The notes under the pieces: model-generated
Seen by the model: the letters and a program-made list of their open reading frames with translations, nothing else
Told to the model about the DNA's origin: nothing
The model's database searches: none
Assembly (NCBI GenBank): GCA_002722055.1
Contig: PBKD01000008.1
Coordinates: 1 to 62,460, forward strand
DNA from: Rhodospirillaceae bacterium
Lineage (GTDB): Bacteria; Pseudomonadota; Alphaproteobacteria; SHVP01
Direction: 5' to 3'
Length of the DNA stretch: 62,460 bases
In this document: one piece after another, positions 34,258 through 43,735 of the stretch
Numbering within the stretch: the first letter of the stretch is position 1
Layout: each line of letters starts with the position of its first letter
Program-made: the position numbers and the translations under genes

Positions 34258-34548
34258 CAAAATCTTTAATTATTTTTGCTATACGTTTAGAACCATTTCC
34301 ATCCAACAATGCTTTACCATTTTCTACTTTTGTAACCCTAATGCTATCACATAAAATTAAATTTACCATGCTATTTAATATAGAGCGTATATTATTTTCA
34401 CTCACAAAGGCTACATTTTGTCTCTGCCAATATCTAATTAATTTTTTTTGTATTTTATTTTGAGGTATTACTATAGATGGAACACCAATCTGAATTCTTT
34501 CTAAAAAGCTCATTCCTAGTGCCCCTAAAGCTAAATCAAATTTTATGT

Positions 34549-34596
34549 ATAAATCTTTTAGATTATTCTTATTTAAAAATAATCTAAAAGATTTAT
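34549..34596. repeat. Perfect 19-bp inverted repeat inside pseG
   Basis: Bases 34549-34567 and 34578-34596 are exact reverse complements around a 10-base loop (CTTATTTAAA). The arm core reads AAATCTTTTAGATTATT. It lies within the coding region of the C-terminal PseG half, about 170 bases downstream (in transcription) of the A11 tract. An uninterrupted 19-bp stem is long for coding DNA even at this base composition. Confidence 0.8.
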
Positions 34597-34765
34597 TTCC
34601 TTTAATAGTTTCTTTTATATCGTTTAAATGCGGACAAGTACTACCTATAAAAATATCACAATTTATTTTTATATTTATTATCTTCATCAGATAAATTACT
34701 GACTTGATAGCTAATACTGAGTAACCTTTTGAATCATAAAAGCCCATATTTATTAAAATATTTAA

Positions 34766-34776
34766 TTTTTTTTTTT
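34766..34776 (-). repeat. A11 homopolymer (coding strand) at the pseG frameshift
   Basis: Eleven consecutive A on the minus strand, at the only place where a one-base deletion (or two-base insertion) joins the two pseG frames without meeting a stop. A longer run of 17 A lies at 34812-34796. Runs of this length are prone to polymerase slippage in vivo and to length errors in sequencing. Confidence 0.85.
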
Positions 34777-35229
34777 ATATAAAAATACTTTTCTATTTTT
34801 TTTTTTTTTTTTGTGTCTACAGCAGCATATTTAATACCTGTATGAATATTATTATTTTTATGTACAGTAATAGGGTGTGGAAAAATAACTTTACAGCCAC
34901 CGATTTGAGTTAACGTATCTTCTATAGCTATTACTTTTACTTTTTTTGATATTTTTGTTTTAATCTTATTGCTGATATCATAAGAATCAATCACTACTAA
35001 GCTAATATAATAACTGGATAAAAAGTCTAATATTTTTTTTAATGATATTTTTTTAATTTTTACTACAATATCATTTTTTGGTATAAGGTTGTTATCATCG
35101 CTGTCAATAAACCATACTACATTTTTATTAAGTTTTTTTCTAATGTTTAAGCATCTCGCTAGGTGTCCTTGTCCTCTTCTATTATTAGAAGAGACTATTA
35201 ATGCAACTTTAGCCATCTATCCTCAATAC

Positions 35230-36234
35230 CTAAATACTTTTTAATAATTTAATAATTTCTTTTTCCTTGAACCATTTTTTATTAGTATTACTTGCATATT
35301 CAAAAGACTCAGTTATTCTTTTTCCTTTATTTTTAAGGTTCTTTTTTAACTGCTTTGTATTCCACCATGAAAACATAGGTTGAATTATATAATGATCTTT
35401 CATGTCTATACAGTTCAAAGACTCCTCTCTAGGTATCATAACTTCATGAATTTTTTCACCTGGTCTAATTCCTACTATATCAAAATTTCCTTTGCCAGCC
35501 ATTACTTCGATTAAATCTAGGATTCTAATACTATAAAGCTTGGGTACAAATATTTCTCCTCCAGACATATTTTTAACAGAATTAAGTACAAATTTTACAC
35601 CTTGTTCTAAAGTTATAAAAAATCTGGTCATTTCTTTATTCGTCAATGGTAATTTTTTTTTACCATCTAAAAGTAGTTGTTTGAAGTATGGAATTACACT
35701 TCCTCGTGAAGCGACTACGTTGCCGTACCTTACTACAGAAAATTTAGTTTTAACTTTGCCAGAAAGATTATTTGCAGCAACAAATAGTTTATCAGAACAT
35801 AATTTAGTAGCTCCGTATAAGTTGATAGGATTAGCAGCTTTATCCGTGGACAATGCTATAACTTTTTTCACATTATTTTTTATACTTGCCTGAATAATAT
35901 TTTGAGCACCTATAATATTAGTTAATATACATTCTGTGGGATTATATTCTGCTGAAGATACAATCTTTATAGCTGCTGCATGTATAATAATATCAATACC
36001 TGAACAAGCTAATTCTAATCTTGTATAGTCTCTAATGTCTCCTAAAAAATATCTAATTTTAGGATATTTAGTTTCAGGAAATTGCTTTGACATCTCATAT
36101 TGTTTTTGTTCATCTCTGCTAAAAACTACTACTCTATTAGCCTTATTCTGTTTAAGAATATTTCTTACACATTCTTTCCCAAAAGATCCTGTTCCTCCTG
36201 TAACTAAAATACTTTTATTTTTAAATTCTTGCAT
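35230..36234 (-). CDS. pseB: UDP-N-acetylglucosamine 4,6-dehydratase (inverting), PseB
   Basis: A 334-residue short-form FlaA1/PseB enzyme, the first step of pseudaminic-acid synthesis. It carries VTGGTGSFGKECV (about residues 11-23, NAD(P) site), HAAAIKIVSSAEYNPTE (about 86-102), and the active-site string STDKAANPINLYGATK (about 126-141) with the Tyr that distinguishes PseB from WbpM/PglF. The C-terminal IRPGEKIHEVMIPREES is also characteristic. It lies 13 bases upstream of pseG and 100 bases downstream of a methyltransferase-like gene. Identity is well supported by the full motif set and length. Confidence 0.93.
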   Translation of the reverse strand: MQEFKNKSILVTGGTGSFGKECVRNILKQNKANRVVVFSRDEQKQYEMSKQFPETKYPKIRYFLGDIRDYTRLELACSGIDIIIHAAAIKIVSSAEYNPTECILTNIIGAQNIIQASIKNNVKKVIALSTDKAANPINLYGATKLCSDKLFVAANNLSGKVKTKFSVVRYGNVVASRGSVIPYFKQLLLDGKKKLPLTNKEMTRFFITLEQGVKFVLNSVKNMSGGEIFVPKLYSIRILDLIEVMAGKGNFDIVGIRPGEKIHEVMIPREESLNCIDMKDHYIIQPMFSWWNTKQLKKNLKNKGKRITESFEYASNTNKKWFKEKEIIKLLKSI

Positions 36235-36335
36235 ATAAATACCTCTAAAATTCTATTTGATTTTGATATATATAAAATGTAACCAGACTTATTGTAGCCA
36301 TTCTAATTAAAAAACTTTTTATAAACATATTTTGT

Positions 36336-37262
36336 TTAGTTTGTAATATATTCATTTTTGACAGCTAATAAAAATAAATCATGATAGTTTTTTTCTTCAG
36401 GGTAATTAGATATTTTCGCTTGTATAACAGAAAAACCATTTTTTTCTAATACAGCAAAATAATTATGATGGAAATCTGCAGTCATTCCTCCGATAGGAGA
36501 AAGGTTTTGGTCTATACTCTCTGGTCTTTTGATCATAATGCTACTAAATGAAAATGGAAGTGCCCACCAAGGTTCAAAAAACAACAAACACTTAACGCCC
36601 GTCTTTTGAAAGGTTTCTATATATTGGTGAAACTCTTTGTTATTAAATTTAGGTGAAGTACTGAGCATCATTACAAAATCTGCTTTTACTTTTTTTTGTT
36701 TAAATAATTTTAATGCATACCCATTATGAACTTTCCAATTTTTTCTCTTTCCCAATTTGCTGTTCAATACTTTAAGGTTTTCTTGAAGATCTATTGAATG
36801 AAAGTTGATCTTTGAAAATTTTTTTGAAAAAAAATTACTTATTGTATCTACCCTTGCCCCTATGTGACAAACTGTTTTAATCTTAAGTTTTTTATTTTTA
36901 ATTATTTCATTTACTATTCCCGCAACTCTTTGTTGTTTAGAATATTTAGTTGTAAGACTATCATATTCATTTATCATTTTATTAGTAATCTCTGTTTTCT
37001 CAATTGTTCTTTGGAGAACAGGAGTTAATAATGATTTGTTATAAGATTTCCATTCATTTAATATACTATCTGTTAAAGCGCCCATATGCATAATTTTTCT
37101 TTTCGACTCATAAAAATCATATAAATATTTTGAAGATCTTCTTAAATTAAGTTTTCCCAGAATTAAATGAAGTCTAATCCTCATGCCAACATATAAAGAT
37201 ACATAAAGAGTTTTAATAATTCCTACTTGTAATTGAGTATTATATACCTTTTCAAATTTCAT
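36336..37262 (-). CDS. Methyltransferase-like protein
   Basis: A 308-residue protein with a degenerate class I methyltransferase core. Segments are VCHIGARVDTISNFF (about residues 130-144, equivalent to the SAM-binding glycine loop but with few glycines), NFHSIDLQENL (second-strand acidic residue), and DFVMMLSTSPKF at the position of motif IV. The N-terminal ~110 residues are helical and basic. A late WWALPFSFS segment may approach the membrane. It could be a methyltransferase for a glycan residue or a fold-related protein without activity. It precedes pseB by about 100 bases, possibly in the same transcript. Confidence 0.55.
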   Translation of the reverse strand: MKFEKVYNTQLQVGIIKTLYVSLYVGMRIRLHLILGKLNLRRSSKYLYDFYESKRKIMHMGALTDSILNEWKSYNKSLLTPVLQRTIEKTEITNKMINEYDSLTTKYSKQQRVAGIVNEIIKNKKLKIKTVCHIGARVDTISNFFSKKFSKINFHSIDLQENLKVLNSKLGKRKNWKVHNGYALKLFKQKKVKADFVMMLSTSPKFNNKEFHQYIETFQKTGVKCLLFFEPWWALPFSFSSIMIKRPESIDQNLSPIGGMTADFHHNYFAVLEKNGFSVIQAKISNYPEEKNYHDLFLLAVKNEYITN

Positions 37263-37419
37263 AATATTTTATATTTATATCTTAGTATAACATAATCAAA
37301 TTAAATTAAATTAATAGTAATTTTTGATTGTTTAAATGCATCTATAGTTGATATAGATTTTTTTTAAGACATAAATAAATAATACAATTTTTTTAATATA
37401 AAAAAATTATTATACAGTA

Positions 37420-38190
37420 TTAGGCATGTTCAACCATAACCATTTTTTTATAATGATTTGAAGCAATACTATCTTTAAAACTTCTAAATTCATCTATATA
37501 AGTAGATTTTAAATCCAGTTCTTTTAATATATAATTCAGTTCATCAGTTTTTAGACTAAAGTCTTTTACTGATCTCTCTATGGTGAAACCCAAAAAAGTT
37601 GTAAAGTAATTATTAGGATTATTTTTATTATATTCTTGATAATCAAAAAATATCTTTCCTGATGGCTTAAGGTGTTTTTTTAACTCCTTTAAAATTTTGT
37701 ACACCTCTGATTTTGGATTATGGTTTATGACTGAATATAATAATATGAAGTCAAAGCTTTTTTCTTTAACTAAACTATACATTGTTTGATTTAAGGAAAG
37801 TAATATCTTATAGCTTTTTTTTTTTGTAGAAGAAGCAATATATTCTTTTGCTAGTTTGACTCTTACTTTAGATAAATCTACCCCTATATACTTATTATCA
37901 TTTAAATAATCTATAAAAGGTAATGCCATCCTGCCATATCCACAACCATAATCTAAAAAATCATGATTTTTTTTTAAACCTTTATTTACTAATAGTTTTT
38001 TTACTTGCTTACCCGTATCTAAAGCCCAAAAGTTAGTATCGTGTTTAACTCTCTTTATACTGCTTATGTCAAGCTTTCTGTCTTGTCTATTTAAAATAAT
38101 AGCGTAGAAAGTTCTCCAGTCTTTTCCAAATAATAGAAAAATATATCTCAATGGAAAAAGTAATAGCCACTTAATTTTGGTTAAATTCAT
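37420..38190 (-). CDS. Class I SAM-dependent methyltransferase
   Basis: A 256-residue methyltransferase with motif I DFLDYGCGYGRMALPF (about residues 77-92), GVDLSKVRVKLAKEYI (about 101-116) and LLYSVINHNPKS at the motif IV position (about 149-160). The C-terminal sheet (KPSGKIFFDYQ) is canonical. It starts 10 bases after the flippase-type ABC transporter, so it is co-transcribed with it. N-terminal hydrophobic and basic residues (LLLFPLRYIFLLFGKDWR) suggest membrane association. It likely methylates a lipid-linked glycan or a sugar precursor. Confidence 0.82.
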   Translation of the reverse strand: MNLTKIKWLLLFPLRYIFLLFGKDWRTFYAIILNRQDRKLDISSIKRVKHDTNFWALDTGKQVKKLLVNKGLKKNHDFLDYGCGYGRMALPFIDYLNDNKYIGVDLSKVRVKLAKEYIASSTKKKSYKILLSLNQTMYSLVKEKSFDFILLYSVINHNPKSEVYKILKELKKHLKPSGKIFFDYQEYNKNNPNNYFTTFLGFTIERSVKDFSLKTDELNYILKELDLKSTYIDEFRSFKDSIASNHYKKMVMVEHA

Positions 38191-38200
38191 ATTTTTTTAA

Positions 38201-39973
38201 TTACTTATATGTTATTTTTTCTATCTTACCTTTGTTAATTTTTATGATTGTATCAATATTTTCATATGAGGTAATCTTGTGAGATATTAATATTATTGTA
38301 GTATTCATATTTTTTTTTATGTTTGCAATAGAATTATTAATATATTGATCAGAATTTTTATCTAGTGCGCTAGTAGGCTCTTCTAAAATTAATAATGATG
38401 GTTTTTTAAGAAAAATTCTAGCTAGAATTATTCTTTGCCTTTGTCCTCCAGATAATTTAGAACCCATATTTCCTAGATTAGTCTCTAACTTATCAGGTAA
38501 ATTATTTACAAATTCATATGCATTTGCTAATTCTAATGCCTTCCAAAGCTCCTCTTCTGTTGCATTTAATTTTGCGTATCTAAGGTTTTCTCCAATTGTC
38601 ATTCTAAATAATACCGGCTCTTGCGGTATATAAGCAATATTGTTTCTTATAGAGTTTAGGGAAAACTTGTTAATATCATGACCATCAAAATAAATTTTAC
38701 CCTTAGACGGTACAATAAGTCTAGTTAACATATCAACCAATGTCGACTTTCCTGCTCCAGAATCTCCAACTATTGCAATAAAATTACCTGCTCTTAATTG
38801 AAAATTAATATTATCAAGCACAGTTATATTTCTACTTGGGTATTTGAAATAAACTTGATTGAATGTAATATCTTTTTTTAAAGACTTCATTTCATGTCCC
38901 GTATTTAAACTTTCATAATTTTTTTTAGCTTCTATAAAAACTTTTTCTAAATATACACATGATGGAAAGTATCTAATTAGATTATTGATATAAGCTTGAA
39001 AATTATTCATTAAAGGCATTAGCCTTGAAAAAGCTATACCAAATGTTAATATTATAGTTAATTTTAAATTTAACTCCGAGAATATATTTACGGCTACTAA
39101 AAGTAAAAATGTAGTAGATAGAACAAAAAATAGTGAAATAATTGCTGATATCTTGTTTAGCCTGATTTCATTCTTGAATATATTATTTTGTATACTACTT
39201 ACATTGTCCTCTTCGTATTTTTGATTATTAAATAACCTTATAAGTTTCCATGAAAAAAATCTTTCGTTTATAAAATCTCTATATTTATTTCTATGTTCTA
39301 AGTTAAACTCACTAATTTTTTTAGTTTTCCTAATAAAGCCACTTGATAAAATTAGTAGCAGAGATAGAAAGATGCCTATAAACATTGTAATATAGGGCGA
39401 AGTAATAAATAGTAACGTAGCATAAGCTAAGCCAGTTAATACTACTACAGTCAACCCATTGTATATTCTTAAAATAGCAGCTACTTGAGGAATTTCATAA
39501 GCTGTAATATTACTCAAATGCCCAGCCCTAAAATCTTGGATATAATGTGTTGATGAATTTATAATTAAATTAAAAGTTTTAACCTGTAACCTTCGATCTA
39601 CTCTCCATTTAAGTTTCTCATTTTCTACTCTATTTACATAATTACTTAATTGTCTCAGTGTAGCCATAACAAAGGCGATTAAAGATAAATTAAAAAGATT
39701 GAAATTAATCCCTAAACTTCTAAAAACCTCATATATATACCGCGAAAGAAATGAGTCTTTCTTAAAAACTTCTAGGTCGCCTCCACTCTCTAAATAGCTA
39801 AAAATAGGTATAATTAAAGATAAACCAAGCGCTTCAAAAATAACAGTAATCACTCCCAAAGAAATAATTATTAATATTTCCTTTGTATACATTACATTTT
39901 GAACTTTAAGGAATTGCCAATGACGTAGTATAAACCTAAATAGGTTAGGAATCTTAGTTAAATTATTCAACAT
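38201..39973 (-). CDS. ABC transporter, fused permease and ATPase (MsbA/PglK-like flippase)
   Basis: A 590-residue half-transporter with an N-terminal membrane domain (about residues 30-330, five or six hydrophobic spans) and a C-terminal ATPase. ATPase motifs are Walker A GDSGAGKST (about 400-408), Q-loop YIPQEPVLF, signature LSGGQRQRI (about 500-508), and Walker B LLILEEPTSALD, where the usual Asp before the catalytic Glu is Glu. Architecture matches PglK/WlaB, which flips lipid-linked oligosaccharides, and MsbA. As the only exporter in the array and without a Wzx or Wzy, it is the probable route for the finished glycan across the inner membrane. Confidence 0.88.
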   Translation of the reverse strand: MLNNLTKIPNLFRFILRHWQFLKVQNVMYTKEILIIISLGVITVIFEALGLSLIIPIFSYLESGGDLEVFKKDSFLSRYIYEVFRSLGINFNLFNLSLIAFVMATLRQLSNYVNRVENEKLKWRVDRRLQVKTFNLIINSSTHYIQDFRAGHLSNITAYEIPQVAAILRIYNGLTVVVLTGLAYATLLFITSPYITMFIGIFLSLLLILSSGFIRKTKKISEFNLEHRNKYRDFINERFFSWKLIRLFNNQKYEEDNVSSIQNNIFKNEIRLNKISAIISLFFVLSTTFLLLVAVNIFSELNLKLTIILTFGIAFSRLMPLMNNFQAYINNLIRYFPSCVYLEKVFIEAKKNYESLNTGHEMKSLKKDITFNQVYFKYPSRNITVLDNINFQLRAGNFIAIVGDSGAGKSTLVDMLTRLIVPSKGKIYFDGHDINKFSLNSIRNNIAYIPQEPVLFRMTIGENLRYAKLNATEEELWKALELANAYEFVNNLPDKLETNLGNMGSKLSGGQRQRIILARIFLKKPSLLILEEPTSALDKNSDQYINNSIANIKKNMNTTIILISHKITSYENIDTIIKINKGKIEKITYK

Positions 39974-40071
39974 AAACTATATTATTTACAAAAAATAATA
40001 TATATCAAATTTGAAATTTTTATGATAGCAAAAATATAATTTTTTAATTTTTAAAGTTTATATTTATCTCA

Positions 40072-40917
40072 TTAATAAATTATAAAAGCTTTTTTAATTA
40101 TAATTATTCCGTCTTTACAAAAACAAAAAGGCCTATTATTTGTATGTATTTTTTCAAAGGCTTTCTTTATTTTAATTTTTTTAAAAATAGCTTCTTTAAT
40201 ATAAAGTTTTTTGTCTCCTATTTCTCCAATAGCTCCAGTATCATCTTTATTACTAAGTGCTCTAATAAAATTAATGATATATTTACCATCCCAGCTCCAG
40301 TTGATGACACCGTCATTAGGTATGGTGTTGTAATAATTAGATAATCTTTCATCATTTAATAAAAATTCTTTATTTTTAGAAAAGATTTTTTTTAAACTAT
40401 TATTCATTATTGCAGGTATTTTATTTACCATATCCTGATACAGAGACCATCCTGTATGGTTTTTTTTAATAATTATTCTATACTTAATTAATATTGGTCC
40501 ACTATCTATACCTTCATCCATTTTGTGTACAGTTATGTAAGCATATCTTTCTAAATTAATGATTGGTCTAATTGTAGGATATAAGCCTCTATAAGAAGGA
40601 AGGTCAGCATAATGAACATTAAAGACACCATTTTTAAATAAATTTAAAAATTTTAATGGTAATATCAGAGGAAATGATACTGAAATAGCAGTAAAAATAT
40701 TTAATTTTCTTATTAAATTATATATTTTTAAATTCTTAATATTATGAACTTTTAATATTTTTAAATTATTTTTTTTTGCAAGACTAATTAATTTGATAGA
40801 TTCATTATTATCTTTAACCATAACTAATCCTACTTTTATTTTTCTTTTAATTATTTCTTTAAGAGCAAGAAAACCACTTTGTTTTGCTCCCAAAAATATA
40901 ATTTCTTTTTCGTACAT
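40072..40917 (-). CDS. Formyltransferase-family protein (sugar N-formyltransferase candidate)
   Basis: A 281-residue member of the formyl_transferase fold. Segments are FLGAKQSGFLALKEI (about residues 8-22), VFNVHYADLPSYRGLYP (about 98-114, with the catalytic-type N/H pair and the P-x-YRG-x-x-P motif), and VHKMDEGIDSGPIL (about 131-144, Asp of the catalytic triad). Length is shorter than Met-tRNA formyltransferase and fits sugar N-formyltransferases that use 10-formyl-THF to formylate 4-amino sugars. It lies between a capsule-type transferase and the flippase in the array. The substrate is probably an aminodideoxy sugar from the locus. Confidence 0.82.
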   Translation of the reverse strand: MYEKEIIFLGAKQSGFLALKEIIKRKIKVGLVMVKDNNESIKLISLAKKNNLKILKVHNIKNLKIYNLIRKLNIFTAISVSFPLILPLKFLNLFKNGVFNVHYADLPSYRGLYPTIRPIINLERYAYITVHKMDEGIDSGPILIKYRIIIKKNHTGWSLYQDMVNKIPAIMNNSLKKIFSKNKEFLLNDERLSNYYNTIPNDGVINWSWDGKYIINFIRALSNKDDTGAIGEIGDKKLYIKEAIFKKIKIKKAFEKIHTNNRPFCFCKDGIIIIKKAFIIY

Positions 40918-40939
40918 TTGATGAATACCAAATTTTTAA

Positions 40940-42454
40940 TTATTTTTTTAGATAATCATGATAATTATTTATAAATAATTCAATAGCACGGTCTAAACTT
41001 TTTTTTGATATCACAGTTTTATCATTGTAAAATAATGGTGTTGACCTAGCCTCAAATGAAATATTTTTTATAGCTTGTATTAATTTTGAACCATCTTTTC
41101 TAATTCCTATTTTAGTTTTAGTATCTAAATTCTGCATAACTTTACCAATAATACTTTTTATATTACTTATGTCTTTAATAGTATATACATTATTTAAAAA
41201 CGAAAAAGACGAATGTAAAGAAAACTCTACAACCCTTTTACCCATAATTGACGCTTCTAAACTGACAGTTCCAGCCATTGAAGCCACTGCTCTGGCTTGT
41301 TTAACCAAGTCTATACCTCTAATAGAAGGGTGGGCCATTCTTATATTAGGGAACTTTAACAGTTCTAAGTAAAAATTCTTACTTCTTCTTCCTACATCAG
41401 AATGTTCTTTAATAATTACTTCATATCCAGCTGGCATATTTAGGGCAAGTAATTTAATAATAGCCTTTTGATCATTAAATTCCTTACATCTCGCTTGCAC
41501 TGAAAACTCTGGCTCAAGTGGTATTGCATAAAATAAAAAGGGTTTTTGAAACTTATTAATATTTCTTTCAGAATTTTTACTTATGAACCTATATATACTC
41601 CATTTGTTCAGTTGAAACTTTAAACTAGAAAAAAAACTTACTCTTTTTTTTTTTTTAAAATCTAATTTTATTAAATCTAATACTAAAAATTCAACTCTAA
41701 ATAATATAATTTTAAAAAGATTTTTTGAAAGTGACATTATTGAATAGGTTTTATCCATTACCCTAGTATCAGGCCAACCTGTTTCTGGAGGTTGAATGCT
41801 TTTTAAATTAATTAAATTTTTAAATTTAGTTTTTTTAAAACTTTTTTCTAACTGCTTTGAATCTTGAAAAGCGTTATCAGCCCAAAAACCATAACTCTTA
41901 AATTTAGAGTTATAAGGATAAGTTATAAAAATACCCTTATTTTCTAAAACATTAGATAGAGTAGCAGAAAGCAGATCTACTGGCCATACAAAGGCTGTCT
42001 CTATATTATATTTAAGTAGTTTCTCTGCAAACCTCACATAACCGTTTACATTTCTGATCATCTCCTCACTTTTTTTTACTTCATTATTAGACCAAATAAA
42101 ATTTGGGGAGTGTTGTAAAAAGCTAGATGATAGTGCTCTATCTTGTTGTAAAATATCACACATATAATTAATCGAATAAGTCTTTTCTATCTCTCTTGCT
42201 TTTTGTTCTTCTTCAATATCTGTTAGACCAAACCCTTTAGAAATAAAATTTTCAAATTCATCATCAACCAATATAAATTGGTCTTTTTGATCCAACAGTT
42301 TTGAGTAATTATTTTTTGACTTTTCACTACCTATAATAATAAAACTAGTTTTATACCTTTTTTTCAACTCTGGTATGATTAAAAAGTATAGCCAATCAAG
42401 AATTCTATAACTCACAATTAGAATAGTTTTAGGAGATTTTTTTGATTGAGACAT
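40940..42454 (-). CDS. Capsule-polysaccharide-synthesis-like (KpsC/LpsZ region) protein
   Basis: A 504-residue protein whose C-terminal half resembles the Capsule_synth (KpsC/KpsS-type) domain. Features are LFYAIPLEPEFSVQ (about residues 308-321), YEVIIKEHSDVGRR (about 350-363, comparable to the KPHP/KEH nucleotide-binding position) and SMAGTVSLEASIMGKRVVEF (about 394-413). These enzymes are GT-B transferases acting on lipid acceptors. The N-terminal half shows no familiar motif. It is 22 bases upstream of the formyltransferase gene in the same array. One of very few candidate glycosyltransferases in this run of sugar-precursor genes. Confidence 0.65.
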   Translation of the reverse strand: MSQSKKSPKTILIVSYRILDWLYFLIIPELKKRYKTSFIIIGSEKSKNNYSKLLDQKDQFILVDDEFENFISKGFGLTDIEEEQKAREIEKTYSINYMCDILQQDRALSSSFLQHSPNFIWSNNEVKKSEEMIRNVNGYVRFAEKLLKYNIETAFVWPVDLLSATLSNVLENKGIFITYPYNSKFKSYGFWADNAFQDSKQLEKSFKKTKFKNLINLKSIQPPETGWPDTRVMDKTYSIMSLSKNLFKIILFRVEFLVLDLIKLDFKKKKRVSFFSSLKFQLNKWSIYRFISKNSERNINKFQKPFLFYAIPLEPEFSVQARCKEFNDQKAIIKLLALNMPAGYEVIIKEHSDVGRRSKNFYLELLKFPNIRMAHPSIRGIDLVKQARAVASMAGTVSLEASIMGKRVVEFSLHSSFSFLNNVYTIKDISNIKSIIGKVMQNLDTKTKIGIRKDGSKLIQAIKNISFEARSTPLFYNDKTVISKKSLDRAIELFINNYHDYLKK

Positions 42455-42490
42455 ATACTACAGTAAATAATAAATTATATCAGAAGCCAT

Positions 42491-43723
42491 TTACTTCTTC
42501 AGCTCCTCTATTTCTTGATGTAAAACCCATTCTCCATTTTGCAAAGTCCACAAGTGTGGAGATCTAAATTGATCTATTTTATTCCAAAAATATTTTTCTG
42601 TTATATTTAGATAACTTAAATACTCTTTAAAATATCTTTTTGGAAACTCTCCTTCAAATTTTTTAGCTAATAAAATTGCTTCTTCTCTGTCAATATGTCC
42701 ATTTCTTATTTCTTGACTAGCATCAAATCTTGTTCTACCAATTCCAAATTTTATATAATGGCAAAAATAATGTAATGCATCAAATTTATCATCTATACCT
42801 GAATACTTACCATAGGTTCCTTCAGTTCTTCGAGTATCTGCTTCAAAACCGCAATTTTCTACTGCATAGTAGTATGCTGACTGTGGGTCCCACTTTATAT
42901 ACCACCCTAAATTATCAACAACTATTTTCTTATCCTTTATCATTTCATGATTTACTGCAGTATAAGGCTCTAGGTCATTTTTTGAAAGTTTATACTTTGA
43001 TTGAAGTTTGTTAACAGGAATGCCTGCTATATAGGTTTCACCTATATCTTTTTTTATGCTATAAAATTCTTCTCCAAACCCAGGTTTTTCAACTTTTTTT
43101 GCATCTTCACTTCCGTACTCTGATCTAGGTTCCCCATAAAAAACTAAATCTATATTAAACTTTATTGCAATCTTAATTGGAAAAACCTTCAAGCCAAACT
43201 TAAAGGGTTGCAAGGGATGTAAAATATTATCAAATGCTTCTTTTGCTAATATTTTCGCAACCTTTCCATTAGCTTTAAATAAAATATTATCAAAACCACC
43301 AATATCTATCCAATTATTCATATTTTTTAAACCTTCTTCGGTATAGAGAAGTGGCGAGAATGTAACAGTTAAAGGATTCATCCCATACCTATATTTTAGA
43401 ATATGCGACGCCATAGCACTATCCTTTCCACCCGAACCTGGAACAACACAATCATAACTGCCATCATTTTTTCTATATTTATCTAAAAGTTTTACTAATT
43501 TATTTTCTCTATCTTTCCAATCAATTTCTTTATCTTTCTTTTGAGCATAGTGACAAGCAGCACATACCCCATCATTATGCATGAAAAGACCTAGTTTTTT
43601 GCCCTGAGCGCCATGCTCCATTTCATTAACTGAGAATGGTTTTTGATTTGTCATTAAACATTTTTTACAATGTTCTACTTTTTCGGGTAGCCCATACAGA
43701 GAAAATTTGTTATCTTTTTTCAC
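42491..43723 (-). CDS. N-acetyl-sugar amidotransferase, WbpG/PseA/LegA family (triad 2)
   Basis: A 410-residue PP-loop amidotransferase. It has paired cysteines CKKC (about residues 19-22) and CAAC (about 55-58), and the PP-loop VVPGSGGKDSAMA (about 96-108). The sequence NPLTVTF and the later GEPRSEYGSED distinguish it from triad 1, with which it is clearly paralogous but not near-identical. The first codon is GTG at 43723, with TAGG six bases upstream. HisF- and HisH-type genes lie directly upstream, in HisF-HisH order, opposite to triad 1. It probably makes an acetamidino group on a nonulosonic or diamino-uronic sugar. Confidence 0.93.
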   Translation of the reverse strand: MKKDNKFSLYGLPEKVEHCKKCLMTNQKPFSVNEMEHGAQGKKLGLFMHNDGVCAACHYAQKKDKEIDWKDRENKLVKLLDKYRKNDGSYDCVVPGSGGKDSAMASHILKYRYGMNPLTVTFSPLLYTEEGLKNMNNWIDIGGFDNILFKANGKVAKILAKEAFDNILHPLQPFKFGLKVFPIKIAIKFNIDLVFYGEPRSEYGSEDAKKVEKPGFGEEFYSIKKDIGETYIAGIPVNKLQSKYKLSKNDLEPYTAVNHEMIKDKKIVVDNLGWYIKWDPQSAYYYAVENCGFEADTRRTEGTYGKYSGIDDKFDALHYFCHYIKFGIGRTRFDASQEIRNGHIDREEAILLAKKFEGEFPKRYFKEYLSYLNITEKYFWNKIDQFRSPHLWTLQNGEWVLHQEIEELKK

Positions 43724-43735
43724 TTTTTACCTAAT

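Larger units (their letters stand above)
34232..35216 (-). pseudogene. pseG: PseG-type UDP-sugar hydrolase split by a frameshift at an A11 tract
   Basis: Two overlapping frames together make one PseG. The first (35216-34734, 160 codons) has the N-terminal loop RRGQGHLARCLNI (about residues 13-25) with the catalytic His, VVIDSYD and VIAIEDT. The second (from 34747 to 34232, 171 codons) has the C-terminal domain DIFIGSTCP, LALGALGMSFLER and GVPSIVIP. On the coding strand an A11 run lies at 34776-34766. Deleting one A there, or adding two, joins the frames through LNILINMGFYDSKG, the expected first strand of the second domain, giving about 327 residues. An A17 run upstream (34812-34796) cannot be the site, because shifting there meets TAG. 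Real mutation, phase variation, transcriptional slippage and assembly error all remain possible. Confidence 0.85.

Noticed and set aside
34232-34747. C-terminal half of pseG as an independent gene
   Set aside because: Its first residues are the interior of the PseG second domain, and removing one A upstream joins it to the first half; not a natural N-terminus.
34796-34812. A17 run (coding strand) as the site of the pseG frameshift
   Set aside because: Changing its length to reach the second frame meets an in-frame TAG directly after the run; only the A11 run at 34776-34766 gives an open path.
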